In this document: piece by piece, positions 26,736 through 36,302 of the stretch
How positions within the stretch are numbered: the first letter of the stretch is position 1
Layout: the number at the start of each line of letters is the position of its first letter
NCBI RefSeq assembly: GCF_010672455.1
Contig: NZ_JAAHGO010000003.1
Location: 420,519 to 484,518 of the forward strand
Direction of reading: 5' to 3'
Origin: Okeania sp. SIO2C9
GTDB taxonomy: Bacteria > Cyanobacteriota > Cyanobacteriia > Cyanobacteriales > Microcoleaceae
DNA: 64,000 nt
The notes under the pieces: generated by a model
Seen by the model: the letters and a program-made list of their open reading frames with translations, nothing else
What the model was told of the DNA's origin: nothing
Databases searched by the model: none
Position numbers and translations under genes: made by a program

Positions 26736-28593
26736 TACTAATAGCCTTCAAAGCTACCTGTAAAGTTTTCAAATGTTTTTCTAGTTGAGTTAAACTCTTT
26801 TGATCTTTATTACTTTTTAAATCCTGAGCTGTTTTCTTGATTTTATCCACATAATCAGAAGTTAAACGTACAGTAATTAAATCTTTCGTAATACTATATT
26901 CACAAATTTTCGGTGTTCCTTTACAAGTTTTATTTAAATCTTGACGAGCTTTAGCGATAGTATCCAAAAATCTCTGGTTAGCTTGCGCTATTTTGAGAAT
27001 AGTTTTATAAGATTTAATGAGAGGTTTTGCCTTAGAAAAATAACTAGAAGTAGTAGGTACTTCTTCAGCAGAATTTAGAGCATTTTGCCAATACCTCACA
27101 GCCTCTTGCCAATTATCTTTTGTCTCAAAAACTTCAGCTTGTTTCGCATAACTAATAGCTTGATTATAATATTCTTCACCAATTTGTTCTATAATTCTAC
27201 GTTCCTCAGCTAACTGAAGTTTTTGTTCATACTGAGGGAGTAAATTTTTAGCTTCTAAATAGGCAGTTGTTTGTGGGGGAATAGAAGACATTTTCTCCAA
27301 GGCATCTGCCCAACTTGAATATACACTTTTCCAGCTTTCAGGAAACTGAGCTACTACTTCTCTAGTATTTGCTAACTGAGCTGATTTTTTGGCAGCAATT
27401 AATTTTTTATCTGCCACTTCTTCTGTTGTTAATCTACCTTTAATTGCTACTAAATATTTACGATATTGCTGTAGTTTCTTCTTGGCAAAAGGATAAGCAC
27501 TACTATCTCCTGGTACTTTTTCTAGTAAGACAATTGCATTTTGCCAAAGTGATTGAATTTCTATCCAATCTTCTACTTTTAGTGGCAAAGTTTTACTATT
27601 TTGAGCTGCTTGTTGACCTTTGAATAAAGCTTTCTGAATATTTTCCAAATGTTTAATTTCTGCTTTATAAGTAGATTTTAAATGTTGTGACTCTAGATAA
27701 TGTATTGACCAAAATGGAATTTTGTTTAAATCTTGAACTGCTTTTTCTAACTTTTCTTTTGCTTGCTTTGGAGCTAGAGAGTTTTGAAAATTTTTAATTG
27801 TTTCTAATGATTGCTGATTTAACTCTCTCGCTGTGGGTACAATCATACATTTTCCAATAACACAGGGTTGAGTTATTGCATAAAAACAGCCTATTAAAAT
27901 TGTCAAACTTAAACTGGCGCTGAGAAATTCTACTTTAGAGAAGGTACTTAAGTTAACAGTTGATTTTTGTTCTACATAATTAGAATGTTTTGCTTTTATT
28001 CTTGATTTTTTAGGAGATATATCTAATCCTTCCGCATCAAAAGGGTTATCTAAATCATCCAGTAATTTTGAAGTAATTTTAATATCTGAGTTTTGACTTT
28101 TCTTTCCAGGAATATACTCTTGATCGACATTAGTGTTTAGCTCAGACTCTAATCTAATAGATATCTGTTCTAAATCATTTAAATCAAATGGATTATCTAA
28201 AGAATCTAAAAATTCTGATGTAATTTTTACTCGATCGCCCATATCTCCATTTACCCATCTCGGCAAAAAAGTTAATGTAGACTCTTCTTGCCGACTTTTT
28301 GTAAAAAATGAATGATAAGCATAAGGATATATATGACCAATAACATTCAAACAAATACCTACTTTTTCAATAGATTCTAGTTGTTGTTTTTGAACTATAC
28401 CTTTTAACTCAGAAATTGTTTTTTCTCGATCTATCACTAAATTTGCTGGATGTTCACAAATCACTAATAATGTTCCAGCTTTTAAGTCACATTGAATTTT
28501 ACAAGCATCATTGAAATTTCTCAAAGATTGCCAGCTTTTTTGTAAATTATCCTCTAATATCTGAGTATTAATATTTCTAATTGCTGTTTTCAT
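26662..28593 (-). CDS. Membrane-anchored coiled-coil protein, unknown function
   Basis: A 643-residue protein. Residues 1-110 form a soluble domain (WQSLRNFNDACKIQCDLKAG, GICLNVIGHIYPYAYHSFF). Two LDNPFD motifs follow near residues 130 and 175. A single hydrophobic segment, SASLSLTILIGCFYAITQPC, lies near residue 235, and the remainder is a long helical region with repeating W-x-x-A/L blocks (WIEIQSLWQNAIVLLEKVPG, WQEAVRYWQNALNSAEEVPT), giving about four degenerate 80-90-residue helical repeats. The large C-terminal part is probably extracytoplasmic or lumenal. The end of the gene is duplicated downstream. I do not recognise a family name. Confidence 0.6.
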   Translation of the reverse strand: MKTAIRNINTQILEDNLQKSWQSLRNFNDACKIQCDLKAGTLLVICEHPANLVIDREKTISELKGIVQKQQLESIEKVGICLNVIGHIYPYAYHSFFTKSRQEESTLTFLPRWVNGDMGDRVKITSEFLDSLDNPFDLNDLEQISIRLESELNTNVDQEYIPGKKSQNSDIKITSKLLDDLDNPFDAEGLDISPKKSRIKAKHSNYVEQKSTVNLSTFSKVEFLSASLSLTILIGCFYAITQPCVIGKCMIVPTARELNQQSLETIKNFQNSLAPKQAKEKLEKAVQDLNKIPFWSIHYLESQHLKSTYKAEIKHLENIQKALFKGQQAAQNSKTLPLKVEDWIEIQSLWQNAIVLLEKVPGDSSAYPFAKKKLQQYRKYLVAIKGRLTTEEVADKKLIAAKKSAQLANTREVVAQFPESWKSVYSSWADALEKMSSIPPQTTAYLEAKNLLPQYEQKLQLAEERRIIEQIGEEYYNQAISYAKQAEVFETKDNWQEAVRYWQNALNSAEEVPTTSSYFSKAKPLIKSYKTILKIAQANQRFLDTIAKARQDLNKTCKGTPKICEYSITKDLITVRLTSDYVDKIKKTAQDLKSNKDQKSLTQLEKHLKTLQVALKAISNNAKIPLEVYNPQGLKVAAHIPNS

Positions 28594-29093
28594 TTTCTAG
28601 TTAAAATTTTGATTTTTTTAATTAGGGTTTGCTGTATTTATTACTTGAATAATTATACCTCTCCCGAAAAGAGGGAGTAGGTAGTAGGAAGAAATAATTG
28701 ATAATTTCTGTGCAATAATTGATTGTATTTTTTATTATTGGAGATGTCTATTATATTTTTGGATGTTGTCATTAAATCAACAATCCTGCATAATAAATAA
28801 ATTATTATACCAAATTCCAAAAAAGGTAGTTACATCTGAATTTGTGATTTATTCCTACAATAAAAAAATATAAATTACATAAATTATGAAAATTCAATCT
28901 TTTTTCCTCTTTTTTATTATGTTTTTCTTTTCCTGTTCCCTATTACCTGTTCCCTGTTCGTGACCATCGCAATATTTTATGAAATTGGTATTAATCAAAC
29001 CATTCGGATAAATATTTGCTCAAAATGCCTATTCCAGAGAAACACAGTTTTGTAGCATCTTTTTTGTCAGATAAAATTAGTATAATTTGTCGA
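28594..29093. other. Intergenic region with dispersed repeat
   Basis: No gene is visible. 28656-28755 (GAGGGAGTAGG, GAAATAATTGAT, GGAGATGTCTA) is a relative of 62471-62570. A CCTGTTCCCTATTACCTGTT heptamer-like patch lies near 28935. Confidence 0.6.
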
Positions 29094-29747
29094 TCATACA
29101 AAATCCTGCCCATAGGTTTCTTGAAAACAAACCTGACTCAAAGAAAGACGTCCACCATATTTTTTAAATGGTTCAGCAGCATAACCCATAGCTAATAGAC
29201 AGCAAACATCTACTTGCTCTGGAATATTAAATGCTTCTTTAACTTGAGATGTAATAAATCCTTCGAGAGGACAACTATCAACCCCAAAACTACTAGAAAC
29301 GAGCATAATTTGAGCTACTGCTAACATTATTTGCCTATTTATCCAAGCTTCCATAGACCCAAAAGAAGGAGGACTTTCAAACATTTTAGGAATTGAATTT
29401 CGCATATAATCTGCATAAGTATCATTGATAGCTTCATGCTCTTTGCCCAACTCAATTATAGATTCTATATACTCTGGTTTAGATACATGGCGATCTCCGC
29501 AACAAATTAAAACTACAGGAGCTTCTCCTACCTGACGTTGATTAAAAGCACAAGCCTTAAGTCGTTCTTTATTCTCCTGTTTCTTAACCACAATAAAACG
29601 CCAAGGTTGTAAATTAAAACCAGAGGGAGCCATCATACCTAGACGTAAAATTTCTTCTAGGATTACATTAGGAATTGAATTTTTACTAAATGCACGAGCA
29701 GAGCGACGCTTCTCAATAGCTTGCTTTAAATTAATGCTTGGTTCCAT
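29094..29747 (-). CDS. Nitroreductase family protein
   Basis: A 217-residue FMN enzyme. The opening AIEKRRSARAFSKNSIPNVI and MMAPSGFNLQPWRFIVVK are the family's FMN phosphate and ring contacts, and INRQIMLAVAQIMLVSSSFG with CPLEGF near residue 160 is the second half. It probably uses NAD(P)H to reduce nitro- or quinone-type compounds. It stands alone with repeat-rich gaps on either side. Confidence 0.88.
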   Translation of the reverse strand: MEPSINLKQAIEKRRSARAFSKNSIPNVILEEILRLGMMAPSGFNLQPWRFIVVKKQENKERLKACAFNQRQVGEAPVVLICCGDRHVSKPEYIESIIELGKEHEAINDTYADYMRNSIPKMFESPPSFGSMEAWINRQIMLAVAQIMLVSSSFGVDSCPLEGFITSQVKEAFNIPEQVDVCCLLAMGYAAEPFKKYGGRLSLSQVCFQETYGQDFV

Positions 29748-30283
29748 AAAATCAAAATATAATTTGTAGTTGGATTTTTTTATTTCTGATTGAACTATAG
29801 TTTTTCTATTTTAAAGTGTGAAACTAAGATTGATAGAAAAATGGAATAGGAGGAAATTATAGTTATAGAGATTTTTTAGTGCTGCTATATTCAGCAATTA
29901 TTAGGCGTAAGCATTTCCTACGGAATGCTCCGCAAACAGCATTTCCGTTTGTCATGCTACGTTTGCCAGATGTATGAATGCACAGGACTTACTAAGGTTA
30001 GCTTGTTACCTTTTTATTTCCTGCGGAATGCTGCATAAAGATAATTTTGAATTCTCCTTCTCAGATAATAAGTTAATAACTAATAGCTGTTAACGTTTGC
30101 GTAGCATGACCTAGGAAAGTTCCGACCATAGGAGGCTAGCTGACTGCTAAATGCTTACTATTAGGCTTCACAATATTTGAAAATATCATATAAAGTTATA
30201 GCAGCATAAACATTGGAAATAGGGAATAAATTAATATTAATTTTATCTAATTGTTCTTCATATTGCATAATCTTTAGCAGTAA
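29748..30283. other. Intergenic region with 21-bp dispersed units
   Basis: No gene is visible. A 21-bp dispersed unit lies at 29917-29937, a decayed one at 30020-30040, and an inverted, degenerate one near 30091-30112, with AGCATTT / AAATGCTTAC boxes between. Confidence 0.6.
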
Positions 30284-31267
30284 CTATACCAAACCCAACT
30301 CTCGTTTCAATAAATTAATTGACTCTGTACCAATGTAATTTTCAAAGCAGATAATTTGTGGCGGGCGAATAATATCTGCTCTGTTTTTTTGTACAGCAGC
30401 TCTAACTTTAGCATCACTAAATTTGTCACAAATAATTATTTTAGCTGCCCGCACCATAGCATCAATTTTGTGGGTTTCTTCCTGTTGAGCAGTCATTACA
30501 TTTACGTCATTTCCACGCAAGCTGTAAATAATTACTTCTGCAGCTTTTAGTAGACCAAAACTGAGACTAACTATACCAAAGTAACTTCCCTGAGATAAAT
30601 TATTGACCAATTTAAATTCTTCAGCATAATCATATATATCAATTGGAATGACTCGTACAGATTTAGGAGCAGCTATTTTTTCAGCTTTCCCAATGAAATA
30701 TCGACTTGTGACAACTGTTCCAGAAGATACTTCATCTATAAATCTACCCAGTTCTTCTAAAGGAACTACTTGCACAGAAATATTAAGAGCTTGTTCCAAC
30801 TCTTTAGCCATTAACTGTCCAATACCAATATCATTGGAGGGAGCTGTAACTAATACCCTGGCACTACAACGCAGTCGCCAGTCAATCTCAGTGAGGAACA
30901 TTTCTCTAGCTTCATTCAGACTACAGCCTTGGGACAGTAATTCATCTAAGCCACCCTTGACTATATTACTGGCATGAGGATACTTTTCATAAATAGGAGA
31001 TTGTAACTTTGGCCCTCCCTCATTTCCCTGTGCTCTGACATAAATACCTGAACCTGCTTGAGCTTCCACAAGACCAATATCTTCAAGTTGACGATATACC
31101 TTACTTATTGTGTTGCGATGTAAACCAGTTTGCATCGCTAGTTGTCGGGTACTAGGTAGTCGATGGCCAGGAGGAAACTTTCGGGAAGCGATGGCAAACC
31201 GAATTTGATTAAATAATTGGTTTGATGCAGGAATATCACTATCTGCTTTAATCTGAAAATTAACCAT
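30284..31267 (-). CDS. GntR-type transcription regulator
   Basis: A 327-residue protein with an N-terminal winged helix: LFNQIRFAIASRKFPPGHRL, PSTRQLAMQTGLHRNTISKV and YRQLEDIGLVEAQAGSGIYV. The remaining ~240 residues are not an aminotransferase domain of the MocR kind; they hold Rossmann-like strands (ARVLVTAPSNDIGIGQLMAK, GTVVTSRYFIGKAEKI) and end NLLKRELGLV. This layout occurs in cyanobacterial GntR proteins with an unknown sensor domain. The target is unknown; the nitroreductase downstream is 537 bases away. Confidence 0.8.
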   Translation of the reverse strand: MVNFQIKADSDIPASNQLFNQIRFAIASRKFPPGHRLPSTRQLAMQTGLHRNTISKVYRQLEDIGLVEAQAGSGIYVRAQGNEGGPKLQSPIYEKYPHASNIVKGGLDELLSQGCSLNEAREMFLTEIDWRLRCSARVLVTAPSNDIGIGQLMAKELEQALNISVQVVPLEELGRFIDEVSSGTVVTSRYFIGKAEKIAAPKSVRVIPIDIYDYAEEFKLVNNLSQGSYFGIVSLSFGLLKAAEVIIYSLRGNDVNVMTAQQEETHKIDAMVRAAKIIICDKFSDAKVRAAVQKNRADIIRPPQIICFENYIGTESINLLKRELGLV

Positions 31268-31599
31268 AGTAGAAAAAACTGCTGCTCAGAAATAAATTTT
31301 CATCTCAACGTTGCTTGGAGACCTGTGCTCTCCCGAAGGGGAGCGTCGGGAGGAAAACCAATCAATGTTGCAGTTATTAAAATAATATGCTATATTAAAC
31401 CTAATAATAAAGCTGCTGGGCTAGCAGTTTCTAGGGGAGCCGTCGCATTGGCGACGTACTTTGGAGCGTGCCTTTAGGCCGAAAAGAGGTTAGGCCTTGG
31501 AGGCAGGTGCTATAAAGCAGAAAAGCCCTATCAGCGATGTTAGTGAATCCCGTGTTGTAGCGTAAGCGAACTTCGGTAGTATATCAATCTCTAACTTAC
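31268..31599. other. IS right-end region with hairpins
   Basis: This GC-richer stretch follows the 3' end of a broken tnpB. It carries the hairpin GCTCTCCC-GAA-GGGGAGC near 31331-31348 and a CGTCGCATTGGCGACG stem near 31442, typical of the right-end and guide RNA region of IS200/IS605 elements. Confidence 0.5.
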
Positions 31600-32470
31600 C
31601 TACACAGAAAGATAATGCGTCTGTGTATTTTTCTCATGGCTTTTAAAGACAGTCAGAACTTCCTTAGAAATAGAAGGAGTTTTTGACTTTATAATAACCA
31701 CTTTGTTTTTACGGCGGTTTATCGTCGGCAACAAGTCCAGCACGACTCCTTTCAAATTGATGGCAGTGTTTATATCTCTATCAATTTTCAACTGTAATTT
31801 TTCATCAAAATATTCTCTGATACTGCAATCTGTAAACACTATTTCATCTTCATAAGAAAGTAATTGAGATGTATAATTTTGTTTAACTTCAATAACACTG
31901 GCGTTTGCTTTTGTAGCTACCTGACCCAACACTTCAAAGAATTGACCAAATGCAGTATCTTGCTAGGATTTATTTAACCCAGACTTAGACGATTGACCAT
32001 TAGTTAAACAATGAATAATGAATAATAAATAATGAATAATTACCTCTTCTTTTCAAGGAGGGGTAATAATTAATAATTAATAATTAATTATTAATTGTTG
32101 AACGCTTCTTTTGCCATTATTATCACCCGCTACAAATCTAGAAAATATTCCTTCTACTCTTTGACAGACATCCTGCAAAACTGTTGAGTAAACCTGAGAA
32201 AAATCCAGATATTCACCTGAATTTTTTACTTCTACTAAATCCCTTTTCAGCTGTGGTAATTGCTTTTTCTGGTTGTAGTAATTTGGCCTGTCTTGATAAT
32301 TCAGGCAAATAACAAACCAGAGAACAAGTATTTATAAGACATCTGTTTTGTTCCCAATAGAAACTGGAAAAGCTTTTTAGCAGCGAACGACGTTTATAAC
32401 TGGAGTTGAAACTAAATTTGGAATCTTCAAATAATCTACCCAGAAGCAATGAAGACTTGGAACTCACTAC
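31600..32470 (-). pseudogene. Decayed IS200/IS605-type tnpB
   Basis: Fragments of one tnpB lie in order on the minus strand. The first reads WEQNRCLINTCSLVCYLPEL, then after a frameshift QLKRDLVEVKNSGEYLDFSQ and VYSTVLQDVCQRVEGIFSRF, then an inserted element near 32008-32105, then a piece with an in-frame TAG (NKS-stop-QDTAFGQFFEVL), and last a C-terminal piece with LKIDRDINTAINLK that contains the third catalytic Asp. Zn-ribbon cysteines are mostly gone. TnpB is the RNA-guided nuclease of these elements. This copy cannot make a whole protein. Confidence 0.72.
32008..32105. mobile_element. IS605-derived miniature element inside broken tnpB
   Basis: It contains AATAATG heptamers, the hairpin CCTCTTCTTTTCAAGGAGGG and AATTAAT repeats ending TTGTTGAA, as in the element at 34362-34491. 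The borders are approximate. Confidence 0.5.
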
Positions 32471-32743
32471 CCTTGGGTAATATCAGGGATGGGAATGTTC
32501 TCGATGCTCTTTATGATTTGTATTTTTGAGGGAGTTTGGGTCAGGATTCGGTGATTCGCTCCTCTTCAAAAAGTCTTGCCATGGCACAATTAACCCATAG
32601 CACAAGCGGGGGGATAATTAACTTAAAAGTTGTTGCAATACTGATACAGAAATAGTTTCAGCAGACATCTCCAAAAAAGAGGGAGGAGATTCCTCCTGAT
32701 CACAAATTGTAAATTATACGGCGGGTCTCCCGTCGCCGGAAAG

Positions 32744-33481
32744 ATGACAGAATTAGAAATCCGTACAGCCCATATTCAAGTTCCCAACAGAGACCTAGAA
32801 ATAGCTTCTTATCTAGCACAACCAGTAGAAGAAAATCTATTTCCAGCAGTAGTAGTAATTCAAGAAATATTTGGGGTCAATGCCCATATTCGAGAAGTAA
32901 CAGAAAAATTTGCCAAAGAAGGTTATGTAGCGATCGCTCCCTCAATCTACCAACGTCAAGCTCCTGGTTTTGAAGTGGGCTATACTGAGGAAAATGTCAA
33001 ACTGGGTCGCAAGTATAAAGAACAAACCAAAGCCTCAGAACTACTAAGTGATATTCAAGCTACTATAAATTATCTCAAAACCCTACCTACTGTTAAAGCA
33101 GACAAGTTTGGTTGTATTGGTTTCTGTTTCGGAGGCCATGTGAGCTATTTAGCAGCAACTTTACCAGAAATTCAAGCAACTGCCTCTTTCTATGGAGCTG
33201 GTATTGCCACTAGTACTCCCGGTGGTGGTGAACCTACTATTACTCTAACTCCGAAAATTAGTGGTACTATTTACTGCTTCTTTGGCACAGAAGATCCTTT
33301 AATTCCCATAGAACAGGTAGACCAAATAGAAACAGAATTACAGAAACATCAAATTAAGCACCAGGTATTTCGTTATCAAGCAGACCATGGTTTCTTTTGT
33401 GACCATCGTAGTAGTTATAATGCTGAAGCTACTGCTGATGCTTGGGTCAAGACAAAGCAACTTTTTAATCAAGAATTGTAA
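32744..33481 (+). CDS. Dienelactone hydrolase family protein
   Basis: A 245-residue alpha/beta hydrolase. KFGCIGFCFGGHVSYLAA near residue 125 carries the nucleophile elbow GxCxGG with the Cys typical of dienelactone hydrolases. CFFGTEDPLIP supplies the Asp and FRYQADHGFFCD the His. The N-terminus VVIQEIFGVNAHIREV includes the family's QEIFG block with its Glu. The members hydrolyse lactones or related esters; the true substrate in cyanobacteria is not known. It has no clear operon partners, being flanked by IS remnants on both sides. Confidence 0.9.
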   Translation: MTELEIRTAHIQVPNRDLEIASYLAQPVEENLFPAVVVIQEIFGVNAHIREVTEKFAKEGYVAIAPSIYQRQAPGFEVGYTEENVKLGRKYKEQTKASELLSDIQATINYLKTLPTVKADKFGCIGFCFGGHVSYLAATLPEIQATASFYGAGIATSTPGGGEPTITLTPKISGTIYCFFGTEDPLIPIEQVDQIETELQKHQIKHQVFRYQADHGFFCDHRSSYNAEATADAWVKTKQLFNQEL

Positions 33482-33808
33482 AGAAAAAAGCTATATAAAG
33501 TAATAATTTAACTTTTGACTTTTAACTTTTGCTATAGGTTATTTTTCTAACAATGCCCCAAAGATTAGCTATATTGAAGTAGTCTAGTGCTGCTACGCGG
33601 AAGTTAAAAGTCAAAATTCATGCATCGAGTGCTAATTGGCGAGGTGTCCTACGGGGCGCCTACTGTGCGGAAGTAATTCCGCACACAGCCCCTCCAGAAT
33701 GTAAGACGCACATCTGACAGTCAATCATTTTTGATTTGTAATTGTTTTGGGATTTTGTAACTGGTCAGTTATTTCCGCCATCCTGCACTAGTGTTTTTTT
33801 TGCCGTAT
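33482..33808. other. Intergenic region with dispersed repeat
   Basis: No gene is visible. CCAGAATGTAAGACGCACAT near 33695, followed by CTGACAGTCAA, recurs near 51142 in the same order. Confidence 0.6.
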
Positions 33809-33856
33809 TTGACACTCCGTGGGATAAATCCGCGTGGATTCTTAAGGGTAACAAAT

Positions 33857-35246
33857 TTAACAGGCTAAAGCCACGTCAAATTTTACCCTTAATGGCATCG
33901 CCAAAGATGCCTCTAATCTGTCTGGGGTAAACCCATTCAGCTTACTTTTGACTCCAATATTTGCAGCACCATTACAGTCCGCATTTATCAATTTTCCTTG
34001 CTTAGTTTTATACAAACCACGTTGAATTCGTTGGCCACTAAAACTATATTCACTCGGGTTATCAGCATTGTCAACAGGTATTTTATCTCTATCTAAAAAA
34101 CTAGCCTTGGAAGTATAAGACTCTTCAAGTTCAGTGTAAATTAACCCATACCTATCACACATAGCTTTTAGTTTGAATCTAAAAATGTTGTGTGGTATTT
34201 GCACAAACTTTTGATTTGTTTTTTTACCTAAATTGATACTTTGTTTTATTCCTGGATTTACACCTACAACAATAGTAGATATTTTGTTTTCTCTACACCA
34301 GTTAATTAAATATCTCGCTGCTTTATTCAGGTAATCTCTAATTTTATTGTTCCGATTTACCGAAAAATTGTGGTTTAAAGCCTCCCCTTTTAAGGGGATA
34401 ATAAAAAAAAATTTTCATCTCTTTGTCAATCCTCTTCTTTTCAAGGAGAGGTAATTATTCATTATTCATTATTCATTATTCATTGTTGAAAATACTGCTA
34501 ATTTGCTTTTTGATTAAACCTTTGATGCCTTGTCTATCTTTTAATGACTGCAATCTAGAATTTTCCTTGTTGTACCACTGGTTGATTGATTTTAGCTTTC
34601 TACCGTCCAAAATGAACGATGACCCAGTATTTGATACACAAGTTGCTAGATTATCTAAACCAAGGTCTATTGCTAGTGCATTGTCAGATTTTACTACTTT
34701 CTGTGGTTCTTCTTCAGTAATAAATTCTACTTCAAAAAACCTCGCATCATATCTAGGAATTATCCGAACTTCCTTGAGATTTTTACCCATCAATCTTTGA
34801 GGAAAAGGGATTTTAACAGCACCATATTCAGTCTTAAATTTTCTTGACATTGGAATATTAAAATACCCATTTTTTACCTGAATTCGAGGTATGATTAAAG
34901 GAAAATATCCTGATTTTTTAAGGTATCTAGGTATTGGTATTTGTTCCCAACGATATAGACTTTCCTGAGCTTTCTGGATGAAGTTGAAAAATGATTTAAA
35001 AGACCTATCTACAACTTTTAAAGTTTGCTGTGCAATATCGGTTTGAAGTAGTTGATAATTTTCGTTATCCTTGCAGTAATGGTAATTTGACTCGTATCTG
35101 AGATATCTGCCCTCAGCAAAATAAAACTGTCGCACAGAGTAAAGTCCTACGTTGTACATATTCTTGGACAATCTGCACAATTGCTTTAAGGCTTTAAACT
35201 CCTGGCTAGACAGGTTTCTGATTTTGTTCTTTTGGGTCAGATACAT
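33857..35246 (-). pseudogene. tnpB interrupted by a 130-bp miniature element
   Basis: The start at 35246 gives MYLTQKNKIRNLSSQEFKAL; an upstream in-frame start at 35300 is less likely. The first part reaches AIDLGLDNLATCVSNTGSS (first catalytic Asp) and QGIKGLIKKQIS, where the frame enters the element. After the element the coding continues (DYLNKAARYLINW region, then VQIPHNIFRFKLKAMCDRYG, EESYTSKASF and NADCNGAANIG with the last catalytic Asp). The intact order is seen in copy 2 at 62971-63878. Function is lost in this copy unless splicing-like rescue occurs. Confidence 0.8.
34362..34491. mobile_element. TTACC-targeted miniature element inside tnpB
   Basis: Comparison with the uninterrupted copy near 63456-63470 shows DNA gained directly after GATTTACC and before CTGCTAATTTG. 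The left end is GAAAAATTGTGGTTTAAAGC with a CCCCTTTTAAGGGG stem; the right end has CCTCTTCTTTTCAAGGAGAGG-like hairpin arms and ATTATTC heptamers ending TTGTTGAA. The left end resembles that of the TnpB element at 37424-38760, so it is probably an internally deleted relative. Confidence 0.75.
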
Positions 35247-35384
35247 AATTAGTTTTCGCTGTATAATCGATATTATAGCGAAAATATTCAAAATTTGCAA
35301 TATGCGTGACTACGGGTTTAAACCCGTCGCATCGTTTCCATCCAGCCGTTAAAAACGGCCTGGTTTCCTACTTACCGAAAGTTT

Positions 35385-36302
35385 ATGATGAATCCCGAAT
35401 CAACTAGCTCTCAAGAAAGTAAACAGTCCTTTTCCATGGACGATTTTGCTAAAGCTCTCGAACAACCTCAATATAATTATGAATTTCAAAAAGGACAAAT
35501 AGTAACTGGAAAAATATATAGTTATGAATCTGAAGGTGTCTATGTTGATATAGGGGGTAAGTCTTTAGCTCTTTTACCCATTCAAGAAGCTTTCTTGGGA
35601 GTAACACAAGATTTATCGGAAGCACTACCATTAGAGCTAGAACGGGACTTCCTAATTATCCGCGAGCAAAATGCAGAAGGAGAAGTGCTTCTTTCTATCA
35701 AGCAGCTAGAAATTAATCAAATTTGGGAGAATTTGATTGAATTACAAGAAGGTGGTCAGTCTTTCCAAGTTCGAGTAATTGGTACTAATAAAGGTGGGGT
35801 GACGGTGGATGTACAATCTTTGCGGGGTTTTATTCCACGCTCCCATCTTTTGGCAAAGGATAATTTGGAGTCATTGATCGACCAAGTATTGACTGTCAAT
35901 TTTTTGGAATTAGACCAAGAAAAAAAGAAAATTGTGATGTCTCAGCGTTTGGCCGCTCAATCTGCTGGTTTTAGTAAGTTACTTGTTGGTCAGTTGGTTG
36001 AAGGAAAGGTTGTTGGAGTGAAACCTTTTGGTGTTTTTGTAGATTTAGAGGGTTTAACTGGTTTGCTGCATATTACCCAGGTTAGTCAAAAACGGGTTGA
36101 TTCTTTATCAACAATTTTTGCCCAGGGTAATTTGGTTAAGGCGATGATTGTTGATTTGGATGAGGGTCGAAAGCGCATTTCTCTTTCTACTAAGGTGTTA
36201 GAAAATTATCCAGGGGAAATGTTGGAAAAAATTGATGAAGTGATGGAGTCGGCAGACGCTCGTGCAGAAAGGGCGAGAAAGGCTTTACCTCAATTACAAT
36301 AG
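35385..36302 (+). CDS. 30S ribosomal protein S1 homologue (short cyanobacterial form)
   Basis: A 305-residue protein with three S1 OB-fold repeats: GQIVTGKIYSYESEGVYVDI near residue 38, GGQSFQVRVIGTNKGGVTVD near 125, and GQLVEGKVVGVKPFGVFVDL near 205, the last followed by GLTGLLHITQVS. The length fits the second S1-like protein found in cyanobacteria (the Nbp1/slr1984 type) rather than the longer S1. It binds mRNA and helps translation initiation. Start is ATG at 35385 or 35388. There is no purine-rich ribosome-binding site, as is common for S1 genes. An IS element ends about 15 bases upstream, so the native leader and promoter have been displaced. Confidence 0.85.
   Translation: MMNPESTSSQESKQSFSMDDFAKALEQPQYNYEFQKGQIVTGKIYSYESEGVYVDIGGKSLALLPIQEAFLGVTQDLSEALPLELERDFLIIREQNAEGEVLLSIKQLEINQIWENLIELQEGGQSFQVRVIGTNKGGVTVDVQSLRGFIPRSHLLAKDNLESLIDQVLTVNFLELDQEKKKIVMSQRLAAQSAGFSKLLVGQLVEGKVVGVKPFGVFVDLEGLTGLLHITQVSQKRVDSLSTIFAQGNLVKAMIVDLDEGRKRISLSTKVLENYPGEMLEKIDEVMESADARAERARKALPQLQ

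Larger units (their letters stand above)
33809..35370 (-). mobile_element. IS200/IS605-type element with tnpB only, copy 1
   Basis: The right end (TTGACACTCC at 33809 with a CCGTGG-GATAAATC-CGCGTGG hairpin) matches 62880-62970. The left end near 35370 has two stems, GGGTTTAAACCC and GCCGTTTTTAACGGC. It holds one tnpB interrupted by a miniature element and no tnpA. The left end comes within about 15 bases of the S1 gene start. Confidence 0.75.

Noticed and set aside
33742..33930. 62-codon open frame downstream of the dienelactone hydrolase
   Set aside because: It runs across the IS right end and into tnpB on the opposite strand.
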